Shown: piece after piece, positions 35,324-43,965 of the stretch
Layout: each line of letters starts with the position of its first letter
Position numbering within the stretch: the first letter of the stretch is position 1
Assembly: GCF_018780585.1 (NCBI RefSeq)
Contig: NZ_JADMJL010000007.1
Location: 1 to 53,561, forward strand
Length of the DNA stretch: 53,561 bases
Origin: Methyloversatilis discipulorum
GTDB lineage: Bacteria; Pseudomonadota; Gammaproteobacteria; Burkholderiales; Rhodocyclaceae
Direction: 5' to 3'
Made by a program: the position numbers and the translations under genes
The notes under the pieces: model-generated
Seen by the model: the letters and a program-made list of their open reading frames with translations, nothing else
Database searches by the model: none
Told to the model about the DNA's origin: nothing

Positions 35324-36080
35324 GACCGCAGCCGGACGGCTGGTGCGCATCTGCGACGCCGGTGCCGGCGCACCGGTGGTGCTGGCCGTGCCCTACGCCG
35401 GTGGCAGTGCGCAGTCCTTCTTCGCCTGGAAGCCGCTGCTCGACGGACAGCTCACGCTGCTGGCACTCGAACTGCCCGGGCGCGGTCGCTGCTACGGCCA
35501 GCCGATGCCGTCGTCGCTGCTCGCGCTGGCCGATGGGCTGGCGCAGACGCTGGCCACCGAAGGCGTGCAGCCGGACCTGCTGTTCGGTCACAGCCTCGGG
35601 GCGCTGATCGCTTTCGAACTGCTGCGCGCGCTGCGCCGTCGCGGCCGGTCGCTGCCGGCTGCGGCGCTGATGTCGGGCCGCATCGCGCCTTCGCATCCGC
35701 GCACCTTCGGGTTGCCGCGCTTCGGGCGTGAGGATCTGGTCGAGTATCTGCGCGACCTCGGTGGCACGCCGGACAGCGTGCTGAACAACGACGCGGTGAT
35801 CGACATGATGCTGCCGGTGCTGCAGCAGGATCTCGAACTGATTGCCGGCTATGACTACGCGCGGGCGGCGCCGCTGGATATCGACCTGACCGTTGCCGGC
35901 GGTTTCGACGACGGGCGTGTGCCGCTGTCCGGCCTGCTCGGCTGGCACGAGGAATGCACCGGGCGCTTTGCGCTGCACATGCATCCGGGCGGTCACTTCT
36001 TCGTCGAAACCGAGCGCGCCGCGATGGCCACCCTGTTGTGCGAGCTGGCCGCGCGCGGTCCGCGCGCCAAGGCAGCCTGA
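35313..36080 (+). CDS. Type II thioesterase (editing hydrolase)
   Basis: 255 residues, starting 11 bases inside the ligase gene. Alpha/beta hydrolase with PYAGGSAQSF near residue 27, S94 in GHSLG, D199/D200 in GGFDD and H228 in PGGHFF, the triad of type II thioesterases. Such enzymes clear wrongly primed or stalled carriers in polyketide and peptide assembly. As no thioesterase domain ends any synthase here, it may also take part in release, although the internal hydrolase domain of the fusion protein is the other candidate. Confidence 0.93.
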   Translation: MPPETAAGRLVRICDAGAGAPVVLAVPYAGGSAQSFFAWKPLLDGQLTLLALELPGRGRCYGQPMPSSLLALADGLAQTLATEGVQPDLLFGHSLGALIAFELLRALRRRGRSLPAAALMSGRIAPSHPRTFGLPRFGREDLVEYLRDLGGTPDSVLNNDAVIDMMLPVLQQDLELIAGYDYARAAPLDIDLTVAGGFDDGRVPLSGLLGWHEECTGRFALHMHPGGHFFVETERAAMATLLCELAARGPRAKAA

Positions 36081-36082
36081 CG

Positions 36083-36796
36083 GTGCACAGGCTCCCCTCG
36101 GGCACCCTGCGGGTGTTCGTATCGCCGATGGCGGCCTACGATGCCGTCAGCCTGCGCCAGCTCGAACGCGCGGTGCTGGTGCCCGAGGAACAGCGCCGTT
36201 CGCGCGCCATCCTGCGCGCGCCCAGTCGCGACGCCTTCATCGCAGCGCACGCGCTGAAGCGTCTCGTGATGCGCGCGCTGCTCGGCCACGCCCCGAACTT
36301 TGCCTGTGAGGCGGGCGGCAAGCCGGTGCTTGCGGGCAATACGCTGCACTTCAACATCAGCCACTGCGACAGCCATGTCGCGCTGGCGCTGTGCGGCAGC
36401 GCACCGGTGGGCGTCGACGTCGAGTCGGTGCCCATGCGGGTGTCGATGCCGCAGGTCATGCAGGCCGCTCTGACGGCGAGCGAACGCTCGCGCGTGATGG
36501 CGGAGAGCGACCCCGAGCGCTCCTTCCTGATCCACTGGACGGCGAAGGAGGCCTACGTGAAGGCCACCGGCGAAGGTCTGGCGCGCGGTTTCGACACGCT
36601 CACGCTGGGTGCAGGTGCCGGGCCGCTTCATCTGCTCGGCGAGCGGGTCGCCGCGCACAGTCTGCACTGCCGCTCAGCCCGCGAGCACGTGCTGTCGGTC
36701 TGCGCCTTGGGCGAAAAGGAAGACGCTGTGCAGGAGGTGCGGATCGAGTCGGTCATCTGTTCGCTGCGCGGTGTCGAGGTCCTGCGCGCGCGGTAG
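36083..36796 (+). CDS. Sfp-type 4'-phosphopantetheinyl transferase
   Basis: 237 residues from a GTG two bases after the thioesterase stop; this start keeps the LPSGTLRVF strand normal at Sfp N-termini. Family motifs are NISHC (91-95), VGVDVES (109-115) and WTAKEAYVKATGEG (152-165), holding the Mg2+/CoA-binding acid residues and the catalytic lysine. It converts apo-ACPs to holo form and so activates the four carrier domains of this operon. It is the last gene of the operon. Confidence 0.94.
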   Translation: MHRLPSGTLRVFVSPMAAYDAVSLRQLERAVLVPEEQRRSRAILRAPSRDAFIAAHALKRLVMRALLGHAPNFACEAGGKPVLAGNTLHFNISHCDSHVALALCGSAPVGVDVESVPMRVSMPQVMQAALTASERSRVMAESDPERSFLIHWTAKEAYVKATGEGLARGFDTLTLGAGAGPLHLLGERVAAHSLHCRSAREHVLSVCALGEKEDAVQEVRIESVICSLRGVEVLRAR

Positions 36797-36903
36797 CGCA
36801 GCCTCGCTGCCCCGGCCATCGATCAAAAGATGATAGGAATGATTCGCACTCCTGTTTGATCGGACTGTGGGATACTTTCGCGCATCCGAATCCGGCCGCT
36901 CCA

Positions 36904-37713
36904 ATGACAGACCCTTCCAGCTCTGCCGTCCTGACGTCGACGCTGCGTGCCGTGCTGCGCCCGATGGTGCGCCTGATGCTGGCGCGCGGCGTCACCTTGC
37001 CGCTGGCGGTCGAATTGCTGAAGCGCGTCTACGTGCAGGTCGCAATCGAGGATGCGGGACGCGACGGACCGGTCACTGACAGCCGGGTGAGCCTGCAGAC
37101 CGGCGTGCATCGCAAGGACGTCAAGCGGCTGCGCAGTCTGCCCAGCGCGCACGCAGATCTGCCGCGCAATGTGTCGCTTGGCGCGCAACTGATCAGCCGC
37201 TGGCTGGGGCAAGCGCCCTGGCGTGATGCGACCGGCGGGGCACGACCCTTGCCGCGGTTGGCGAGTGCCGGCGGCGGTGTATCTTTCGAGGCGCTGGTTG
37301 CGTCGGTGAGCAAGGACATTCGTGCGCGACCCGTGCTGGACGAATGGCTGCGACTGGGGATTGCCCACCTGAATACGCGCGACGAGGTCGTGCTGAACAC
37401 CGGTGCTTTCGCGCCTCAGGACGGCGCCGACGAACAGCTCGCGCGTTTCGCGCTGCACGTCGGTGACCACGCGATGGCGGCCGTGGACAATCTGCTTGGT
37501 CAGGGCGATTCGTGGTTCGAGCGCGGCGCGCATTATCGCGGGCTGTCGGCGGCGGCGGCGTCGGCGCTGCATGCACGGGCTTCGGAACTGGGTGCAAAGG
37601 CCCTGCAATCGCTGGAGCGCGATGCAGGCGCGGGCGCCCGGTCAGCCGACGATGCAGGTCGGCGACTTACGGTCGGCGTCTATGTCTACGCGGAGCACGA
37701 CAGGCAGCGCTGA
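36904..37713 (+). CDS. Conserved protein of the DUF6502 type
   Basis: 269 residues. The N-terminal part (LRAVLRPMVRLMLARGVTLPLAVELLKRVYVQVA, starting near residue 15, followed by VSLQTGVHRKDVKRL) is typical of DUF6502 proteins and reads like a helix-turn-helix: a recruitment helix and a GVHRKDVKR recognition-type helix. The C-terminal half is helical without a known motif. Function unknown; a DNA-binding role is inference. It is separated from the polyketide operon by 107 bp that hold its own promoter, so I do not count it as an operon member. Confidence 0.75.
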   Translation: MTDPSSSAVLTSTLRAVLRPMVRLMLARGVTLPLAVELLKRVYVQVAIEDAGRDGPVTDSRVSLQTGVHRKDVKRLRSLPSAHADLPRNVSLGAQLISRWLGQAPWRDATGGARPLPRLASAGGGVSFEALVASVSKDIRARPVLDEWLRLGIAHLNTRDEVVLNTGAFAPQDGADEQLARFALHVGDHAMAAVDNLLGQGDSWFERGAHYRGLSAAAASALHARASELGAKALQSLERDAGAGARSADDAGRRLTVGVYVYAEHDRQR

Positions 37714-37723
37714 GCCTGACGTT

Positions 37724-38374
37724 TCAGTACGCAGTCAGCACGCCCAGCTGTTCGACCTGTCCGGCCAATGCGGCACCGAGCAGCGCGTGCTGGTCGGCGT
37801 CGAGGTGCACGCCGTCGTGCGGGCTGGCGCTGATCACGCGACCGGCGTCGAAGAAGGCGCAGCCCAGGTCTGCGCATACCGTCTGCAGCGCGTCGGCCAG
37901 ACCGACGCATTTCGTGTCCCCGCCGACGAACTTCTCCGCGATCGGCCCTTTGGGCGAACTGATCGGCGGCGGCGCGACGACCAGAATCGGAGGCACCGGC
38001 ATGCCGGGTTCGATCGGCGCTTCGCGGATCGCGCGCACCAGTGTTGCCGTGCCCTGGGCCGAGTGCCAGGCGGTGTGCGGGTGCATGGACTGGAAGTCGT
38101 TGGTGCCCAGCATCAGCACCACCAGCGACAGCGGTGAGTGGATCTCGATGCGCTGGGCCAGCCCCGTCAGGCCGTTGCGGCCCGGCTTGAACGGATCCTC
38201 CCACACGGTGCGGCGCCCGTTCAGACAGTCCTCGATCACGCGCACGCGGCGCCGGCCGCCGTTCAGCGCGTTCTCCATCACGCCCGGCCAGCGCCGGTCG
38301 AAGTCCAGACGCTGGCGCGTGGTCGGCACGATGCCCCAGGACAGCGAATCGGCATAGACAAGTATCTGCTGCAT
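37724..38374 (-). CDS. SGNH-hydrolase (arylesterase-like)
   Basis: 216 residues. Start at 38374 chosen for the GGAGG seven bases before it; an ATG four codons earlier is the alternative. SGNH blocks: ADSLSWG with the nucleophile Ser near residue 10, LGTNDF with the oxyanion Asn, and DGVHLD with the catalytic Asp/His near the C-terminus. It resembles the octameric arylesterase/perhydrolase group. No signal peptide, so cytoplasmic. It converges on the DUF6502 gene with a gap of ten bases. Confidence 0.88.
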   Translation of the reverse strand: MQQILVYADSLSWGIVPTTRQRLDFDRRWPGVMENALNGGRRRVRVIEDCLNGRRTVWEDPFKPGRNGLTGLAQRIEIHSPLSLVVLMLGTNDFQSMHPHTAWHSAQGTATLVRAIREAPIEPGMPVPPILVVAPPPISSPKGPIAEKFVGGDTKCVGLADALQTVCADLGCAFFDAGRVISASPHDGVHLDADQHALLGAALAGQVEQLGVLTAY

Positions 38375-38584
38375 CAATGCCTCCATCAAAAAATTAAATG
38401 AATGCCGCGGGCAGTTTGACACGTCGCCGATGGTGCGATGCGGAAATGCCGTGCGCGTGCGTGCGGTCCGCCGGCAGCGTGGCTTGATCGTCCGTGTGGA
38501 GGCGCAGCAGCCGCTGTTCAGCATGTCCATGGAATCGACTTCTCCGGCTGGGCGATCCATTTTGAAACGGCGTGCAGACGCCAT

Positions 38585-38605
38585 CTGTCACGAATTCGGT
38601 GACAG
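38585..38605. promoter_or_regulatory. 21-bp inverted repeat upstream of chemotaxis receptor promoter
   Basis: CTGTCAC at 38585-38591 and GTGACAG at 38599-38605 are perfect seven-base arms around GAATTCG. It sits ten bases before the -35-like TCAAG element, where a regulator dimer could touch the polymerase. It could also be an RNA hairpin for a transcript reading in from outside. Confidence 0.4.
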
Positions 38606-38615
38606 TTCCGGGTGC

Positions 38616-38642
38616 TCAAGGCAGTGCGGAGGACGCCGTAAA
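38616..38642 (+). promoter_or_regulatory. Sigma-28 (FliA)-type promoter of chemotaxis receptor
   Basis: TCAAG at 38616-38620, a 14-base spacer and GCCGTAAA at 38635-38642 match the flagellar sigma-28 consensus (TAAAG, 14 bases, GCCGATAA) in spacing and most positions. It lies 72 bp upstream of a chemotaxis receptor gene, the expected class of target. Confidence 0.55.
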
Positions 38643-38714
38643 GTCGGTCGTTGCCTGCACTGGAGGAGAACCGGCGGGCAGCGACTTCCGTCCATCACCG
38701 CTGGAGAGACATCC

Positions 38715-40379
38715 ATGACCAAGCGCTCCACGACCTTGCCCGACAGCCTGACCGAGCAGGCGGCGCCCCCTGCGCAGCGCGTCGACCTGCGGCGGTCGAA
38801 CCCCATGCGCATGGGCAGCTTCGCCTTCTGTGCGCTGTTCTTCGTCCTGTTCGGGCTGGCCGCCGCCTTCGACCTGGTGAATCCGCGCGCCGCTGCGCTG
38901 CTGGCCTGCGTCGCCGGCGCGATGATCGCCTTCGCCGACGCGCTGTACATCCGCCAGATGGACCACACGATCGCGCTGATGGCGGATGCGCTGGCCGACA
39001 GCGGGCGCGACGTGAACGATCTGTCGAGCGAGTTCGTGCTGCCGGAAAGTTCGCCGGTCAAGGCGATCAGCAAGCTCATCGCCGAGCGCGACGGGCGCGT
39101 GCGCGACATGGTGTTCCGCGTGCGCCGCGGCACGCTGGGCGCGGCCTGCCACACAGCCCACCTGACCCGCTCGCTGCGCGATACGGCGGGTCTCGCGCAA
39201 TCGCAGCGGGCGCTGGCCGAGCAGGTGTTCGCCGCCAGCGAAACCTCGCGCAGTGCGGTCGAGAGCGCACGTCAGCACGCCAATGATCTGGACGAGGCGA
39301 CCACGCGCCACCTGCAGGCGGCGCGTGTGTCGCTGGAGGAACTGCAGTCGGCGGCCGCCCGCGTCGACGAATTCGAGGCGCGCGTGCAGGCCTTCAACCG
39401 CACGGTGCAGCAGCTGCAGAACCAGTCGACGGAAATCAGCCAGGTGGTGCAGATCATCAGCAGCATTTCCGACCAGACCAATCTGCTGGCGCTGAACGCA
39501 TCGATCGAGGCGTCGCGCGCTGGCGAGAACGGTCGTAGCTTCGCCGTCGTGGCTGACGAAGTGCGTTCGCTCGCCGAGCAGGTCAAGGCGGCGACCGAAG
39601 GCGTAAGCCAGAACATCGACCGGATGAACCGGCTGGTCGCCGGCACGCGCAGCGAAACCGACGACATCCGCGACCACATCCTGGCGACCGGCGAGGCGGT
39701 GCGCCGCGCCTCCGGCCGCTTCGGCAGCATGGTGGGCGAGTACGAGGTGATGGGTGAGCGGATCGCGCGTACCGGTGACGCCATCCGCAGCCTGAGCGAC
39801 ACCAACGACCGCATCCATACGCTGGTCAGCGACATCCATACCGGCTGCGACCAGGTGGCCAGCCTGATGCTGGACGGCGAACAGAACCTGACCAAGGTGA
39901 GCCGCTCGACCGAACGCATCCAGGATCTGGCGGCCTCGTTCCGTGTCGGCTCCGACCAACTCGAATCCATCGTCGGCGTGCTCGGGCGCTGTCGCGACGA
40001 GTGCAGTGCCGCGGTGGCCGGTGCGGCCACCGTGCTGGTCGACGACGACGGCGAGGAGGTCGCGCCGCGCGCCGGTCGCGTCGCCACGCTGCCCGAACTC
40101 ACGCGTGCGCTCAGCGCATTGCGCGGCGAGGTGAGCGCCCTGCGTTACGCGCTGGTGACCAATCCGGCGGGGCACGTGCTGGGCAGTACCGGCAACTGTC
40201 CGGCGCCGGCCGACATCGCCCAGCGCGCTGCGAAGAGCGAGCGCGCGCTGCTGATGCAGCCCTTCGCGGCCGACGACGGCACGCTGTATTTCGACATCGC
40301 CCTGCCGATCCGTCGCGGCGAGCGCAACTGGGGCACGCTGCGCGCCGGCGTGCCGGCCGAACTGATGCTGGCGGCCTGA
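38715..40379 (+). CDS. Methyl-accepting chemotaxis protein with C-terminal sensor-like extension
   Basis: 554 residues. Start fixed by GGAGAG before ATG 38715. Two closely spaced membrane helices (34-52 and 58-77) leave almost no periplasmic loop. A coiled-coil signalling domain follows, with the conserved hairpin near 247-290 ([20 protein letters not shown], then [14 protein letters not shown]). After the signalling coil, residues 450-554 form an extra globular part with a PAS/Cache-like look (LVTNPAGHVLGSTG ... LYFDIALPIRRG ... WGTLRAGVP). Sensing after the signalling domain suggests detection of a cytoplasmic cue. It likely signals to a CheA/CheW array. Preceded by a sigma-28-like promoter. 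Confidence 0.9.
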   Translation: MTKRSTTLPDSLTEQAAPPAQRVDLRRSNPMRMGSFAFCALFFVLFGLAAAFDLVNPRAAALLACVAGAMIAFADALYIRQMDHTIALMADALADSGRDVNDLSSEFVLPESSPVKAISKLIAERDGRVRDMVFRVRRGTLGAACHTAHLTRSLRDTAGLAQSQRALAEQVFAASETSRSAVESARQHANDLDEATTRHLQAARVSLEELQSAAARVDEFEARVQAFNRTVQQLQNQSTEISQVVQIISSISDQTNLLALNASIEASRAGENGRSFAVVADEVRSLAEQVKAATEGVSQNIDRMNRLVAGTRSETDDIRDHILATGEAVRRASGRFGSMVGEYEVMGERIARTGDAIRSLSDTNDRIHTLVSDIHTGCDQVASLMLDGEQNLTKVSRSTERIQDLAASFRVGSDQLESIVGVLGRCRDECSAAVAGAATVLVDDDGEEVAPRAGRVATLPELTRALSALRGEVSALRYALVTNPAGHVLGSTGNCPAPADIAQRAAKSERALLMQPFAADDGTLYFDIALPIRRGERNWGTLRAGVPAELMLAA

Positions 40380-40414
40380 GCCGCCGCCGCGACAACCGAG
40401 CTCGGGAGAACAGC

Positions 40415-41119
40415 ATGCTTTCGCACGAACAGATGCAGCAGGCCGCCCAGGGCGGCCGCACGCAGCACGCGGTCTACGTCTATGAAGCGCCGGTGCGCCT
40501 GTGGCACTGGATCACCGTGCTGGCGATGACGGTGCTGATGGCGACCGGCTATTTCATCGGCACGCCTTTCCTGATGCTGCCGGGCGACGATGCCGGCATG
40601 TATCTGATGGGCTATGTGCGCTTCGCCCACTTCGCCGCCGGCTACATCCTCGCCGTCGGCTTCGCTGGACGCATCTACTGGGCGCTGGTCGGCAACGAGC
40701 ACGCGCGGCAGATCTTCATGCCGCCGCTGTTCAAGCTGGCGTGGTGGAGCGAAGTCATGTTCGAACTGCGCTGGTATTTCTTTCTCGAGGACAGACCGAA
40801 GAAGTACGTCGGCCACAACCCGCTGGCCGCCGTGATGATGTTCTTCCTGTTCGTGCTCGGCACGCTGTTCATGATCTTCACCGGCTTCGCGCTGTACAGC
40901 GAAGGTGCCGGCCACGGTCACTGGAGCGGCGTCGTGTTCGGCTGGGTGCTGTGGCTGATCGGCGACAGCCAGACGGTGCACAGCCTGCACCGGCTCGGCC
41001 TGTGGCTGCTGCTCAGCTTCATCCTCGTCCATGTGTATGCCGCGCTGCGCGAGGACATCATGAGCCGGCAGAGCATCATTTCTACGATGATCAGCGGCTG
41101 GCGCTCGTTCCGCGATTGA
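40415..41119 (+). CDS. Di-heme membrane cytochrome b (HyaC/b561-like)
   Basis: 234 residues with four to five membrane segments. Histidines H31 (RLWHW), H72 (FAHFAAGY), H192 (LHRLGLW) and H206 (LVHVYAAL) occupy the positions of the heme b ligands in Ni/Fe-hydrogenase b-type cytochrome subunits. No hydrogenase genes are near, so its electron donor is unknown; such orphan cytochromes also serve other quinone-linked dehydrogenases. GGGAGAA precedes the ATG. It begins 35 bp after the chemotaxis receptor and could be cotranscribed. Confidence 0.85.
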   Translation: MLSHEQMQQAAQGGRTQHAVYVYEAPVRLWHWITVLAMTVLMATGYFIGTPFLMLPGDDAGMYLMGYVRFAHFAAGYILAVGFAGRIYWALVGNEHARQIFMPPLFKLAWWSEVMFELRWYFFLEDRPKKYVGHNPLAAVMMFFLFVLGTLFMIFTGFALYSEGAGHGHWSGVVFGWVLWLIGDSQTVHSLHRLGLWLLLSFILVHVYAALREDIMSRQSIISTMISGWRSFRD

Positions 41120-41250
41120 TCGGCGCTGCGCGTCGGCGGCGGTGCAGCGCGACGCAGGGCGCTGATTCAACTGAAAATTCCGTGCCGGATTTCGCTGCCG
41201 GGCGGGCGCTGTCAATTCCTTCGACCTGCGCCCGCCGGCTGCACGCAGAA

Positions 41251-41874
41251 TCAGGCGCCGTCCGGCCGCACCTTCGGAACGCTGCCGTCGGATCGTCCCT
41301 TCAGGTAGGCGTACAGGTCGTCGAACTTGTCGGCCAGGTAGGGGTGGCCCGGCATGCCGCGCTCCAGCCGGCCATCGGTGACCGCGTGCCGTACTTCGTC
41401 CTTCGACAGCTTCTTCAGCGACTCGATCAGCGACGGGCCGACCATGCCCTCCTGCGCCGGACCGTGGCAGCGCTCACAGGCCGCCGAGCGCCAGGTCTTC
41501 CAGCCCTTCACGATATCGCCACCGGCGACCGCCGTGCCGTCCGCCGGCGCAGCGCTCGATGCCGGCGCAGGGGCGGGCTGACCGGACGGAATGGGACGTG
41601 CGTTCTCCGTGGTGTCGGGCGGGGTCTTGCCGTTCGGCGTGGTCGGTGCGTTCTGCATCGTATCGGCCGGGGAGGGCGGCGTGGCGCCCGGGCCGGGCGC
41701 ATCGGGCAGCGGTGACGCGGCAGGTGGCGAGGGCAGTGCCGGGGCGGCGGTATCAGCCGCGGGTGCGGCGGCATCGGTCGACGGGGCGGTGACGGGTTTC
41801 GGCGGGTCCTGCGGCTTGTCGCAAGCGGCGAGCAGCAGGGCAAGACTTGCGACGGCGAGATGCGTGGTTTTCAT
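41251..41874 (-). CDS. Cytochrome c lipoprotein with long Pro/Ala-rich tether
   Basis: 207 residues. Signal sequence with lipobox LAAC (C18), start supported by GGAGGATCGTC before the ATG at 41874. A low-complexity Pro/Ala/Thr tether covers about 20-118. The C-terminal class I cytochrome c domain has CERCH (C133, C136, H137) and M174 in RGMPGH as probable axial ligand. Expected place: outer or inner membrane-anchored, facing the periplasm. The partner is unknown; the membrane cytochrome b lies next door on the opposite strand. Confidence 0.9.
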   Translation of the reverse strand: MKTTHLAVASLALLLAACDKPQDPPKPVTAPSTDAAAPAADTAAPALPSPPAASPLPDAPGPGATPPSPADTMQNAPTTPNGKTPPDTTENARPIPSGQPAPAPASSAAPADGTAVAGGDIVKGWKTWRSAACERCHGPAQEGMVGPSLIESLKKLSKDEVRHAVTDGRLERGMPGHPYLADKFDDLYAYLKGRSDGSVPKVRPDGA

Positions 41875-42030
41875 GACGATCCTCCAGTCTGTTGTGGGCG
41901 GGAATCGGGTGCTGTAGACGATGGTAGGCCGGATGTGACCGGATGGTGTGCGTTGTAGTCCTGTGCCGACGGTGCACACGCTTCGTGGCATGCTGCGCCT
42001 TCCACAAGAACAGCCGGAGGAGACGCATCC

Positions 42031-42690
42031 GTGAGCAGACTGTACGACCCGCAGCACCGCAGCTTCCAGGACGAGTTCGGTACCCGCGCGATGGCCGACC
42101 GCATCGAGGAGCTGGCCTGCCGCACCGAATTCGACGACGACAGCCGGGGCTTCATCGAGGCGATGGACATGTTCTTCCTGTCCACCGTCGATGCGCGTGG
42201 CCGACCGACCGTGTCATACAAGGGTGGCGACCCCGGCTTCGTGCGCGTCGTCGACGAGAAGACGCTGGTGTTCCCCAGCTACGACGGCAACGGCATGTTC
42301 TATTCGGTCGGCAACATCGCGCAGAACGCCGAAGTCGGCCTGCTCTTCATCTCCTTCGAGAAGCCGCACCGCATCCGCGTGCAGGGCAGGGCGACCGTGT
42401 CGCGCGACGATCCGATGATGGCCTTCTACAACGAAGCCGATTTCATCGTCCGCGTCGAGCTGTCCGAGCTCTGGCAGAACTGTCCGCGCTACATCCACCG
42501 CTATCAGCGCGTCGACCGTTCGCGTTACGTGCCGCGTGCCGACTGCGAAACGCCGCTTGCCGAATGGAAGCGCATCGACCTCGTGCAGGACGTGCTCCCG
42601 CCGGCTGACGCGGCGCGTGCTCAGGCGGCTGGCACCGTGGGCATCGAGGAGTGGATGGACAAGGTGAAGTCAGGCCACCCGGAGGCCTGA
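42031..42690 (+). CDS. Pyridoxamine 5'-phosphate oxidase-like flavin-binding family protein
   Basis: 219 residues from a GTG placed after GGAGGAG. The split-barrel pattern is clear: FFLSTVDARGRPTVSYKGG near 48-66 and VGLLFISFEKPHRIRVQG near 102-119, matching the PNPOx-like superfamily that binds FMN, F420 or heme. The later HRYQRVDRSRYVPR stretch is common in this subgroup of uncharacterised proteins. Substrate unknown; not the vitamin B6 enzyme itself. Confidence 0.8.
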   Translation: MSRLYDPQHRSFQDEFGTRAMADRIEELACRTEFDDDSRGFIEAMDMFFLSTVDARGRPTVSYKGGDPGFVRVVDEKTLVFPSYDGNGMFYSVGNIAQNAEVGLLFISFEKPHRIRVQGRATVSRDDPMMAFYNEADFIVRVELSELWQNCPRYIHRYQRVDRSRYVPRADCETPLAEWKRIDLVQDVLPPADAARAQAAGTVGIEEWMDKVKSGHPEA

Positions 42691-42712
42691 GCCCGTTCCC
42701 GTTCGCGCCGGC

Positions 42713-43819
42713 TCAGCGCAGCAGGCGCGACGGGACGAGGCGGCGCAGCGGCCGGCCGGCGATTTCGCGGAAGCGCGGACTGTGCAGGCAGATGCCGCCG
42801 ACCAGCCCGACGACGCAGCCGAGGACGGTGTCGAAGAAGCGCGCCAGAACCAGCGGGCCAGGCACGGTGTGGCCCAGTGTGGTGGCTTCGGCGAGCAGGA
42901 TGGTGAGCGGCGTGATGAACACCACCGCGATGCCGTAGTGACGCACCACCATCGCCTCGATCACGAAGCTCAGCGCCATGACGCCCAGGCCCACGCTCCA
43001 CGGGCCGAGCGGCAGCATCAGCATGCCCCAGGACAGCACCATGCCGACACCGGTGCCGAGCACCCGCTGCAGCTGCTTGTTCCACACCGCGCGCAGCGAG
43101 GCACCCTGGATCACGGCGAGGCAGCTCACCGGAACCCAGTACGGCTTTTCCAGCTGCAGCGCCTGGGCCAGCGCCAGCGAAATGCCGACGAACGCGCCGA
43201 TTACCACCGAATCGAACACGACGAAGTCGAAGGTCGGCGCCGGCGGTGGGACCACCGGTTCCGGCGCACGACGGCGCAGCGCGTGCAGGCTGTAGGCGAA
43301 GCCAATCAGGCAGGCGAGCAGGCAACCCAGCGCGATCAGACCGACCCGCGCTGGCAGCGTTGCCGGTTCGACCGGCGTATAGACACCGATCGCGGCCGCC
43401 ATGACGAAGAACAGGCTGCCTGGTGGCCCCACGCCATAGACGCGACACACCATGGTGACGACGATGGCGACGAAGGTCAGTACCGGAATCAGCAGCGGCG
43501 CCAGCGAGGGCGGCAACAGATGGCTCAGCGCGCCCAGCGCGTAACAGGCGACCATACCGAAGGCGCTCGCCATCAAGGACACCATGCGGTGTGACAGCGG
43601 CGTCGCAGGCAGATAGAGGAAGACCAGACCGCCCAGTGACGCGACCAGCCCGTCGGCCATGCGCCCGTAGTGGGCGCCGGCCAGCAGCGGCAGGCCGGAG
43701 GCCAGCGCGGCAGCGAACGGCATCGGCCATGCGCGGTCGCTGGCATGCAGCGTGGTCAGCTGACGAAATTCGTTGGCGAATGTCGCCTTGAGCCGGTCCC
43801 AGGCGCCCGTTGATGGCAT
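42713..43819 (-). CDS. FUSC-family aromatic acid exporter-like membrane protein
   Basis: 368 residues. Start at 43819, after GAAGGA. Two sets of membrane helices (about 35-160 and 215-345) are separated by a short basic, Pro-rich loop (HALRRRAPEPVVPPP). The second set begins with LQLEKPYWVPVSCLAVIQG, a recognised FUSC/YccS-like signature (EKPYWV.L). This group includes aromatic-acid efflux components. No periplasmic adaptor gene lies beside it. Confidence 0.8.
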   Translation of the reverse strand: MPSTGAWDRLKATFANEFRQLTTLHASDRAWPMPFAAALASGLPLLAGAHYGRMADGLVASLGGLVFLYLPATPLSHRMVSLMASAFGMVACYALGALSHLLPPSLAPLLIPVLTFVAIVVTMVCRVYGVGPPGSLFFVMAAAIGVYTPVEPATLPARVGLIALGCLLACLIGFAYSLHALRRRAPEPVVPPPAPTFDFVVFDSVVIGAFVGISLALAQALQLEKPYWVPVSCLAVIQGASLRAVWNKQLQRVLGTGVGMVLSWGMLMLPLGPWSVGLGVMALSFVIEAMVVRHYGIAVVFITPLTILLAEATTLGHTVPGPLVLARFFDTVLGCVVGLVGGICLHSPRFREIAGRPLRRLVPSRLLR

Positions 43820-43965
43820 GGACGGTCCTTCTGAATGCGGAGAAGACCGAAAGGGTAAATCGGTCGGCACCGGTAGCGGAGTGCCTGGGCGGGAACGCTC
43901 CCGGCACGCGGCGCAGTGGCCGCGCACGACCGCACCCGCACGGCTGGTGCCGTGCCTGTGATGGA

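Larger units (their letters stand above)
38375..38714. other. Divergent intergenic region between SGNH hydrolase and chemotaxis receptor
   Basis: 340 bp without a convincing gene. It holds an AT-rich stretch beside the hydrolase start (around 38385-38402), a 21-bp inverted repeat at 38585-38605 and a sigma-28-like promoter at 38616-38642 for the receptor gene. Confidence 0.55.

Noticed and set aside
36827-36850. Fur-box-like sequence (GATGATAGGAATGATTCG) before the DUF6502 gene
   Set aside because: Only a loose match to the 19-base Fur consensus; no iron gene nearby, so not listed as a site.
41120-41200. Terminator after the cytochrome b gene (CTGCGCGTC ... GACGCAG)
   Set aside because: Imperfect stem with a long loop and no T-run; not distinct from background in GC-rich DNA.
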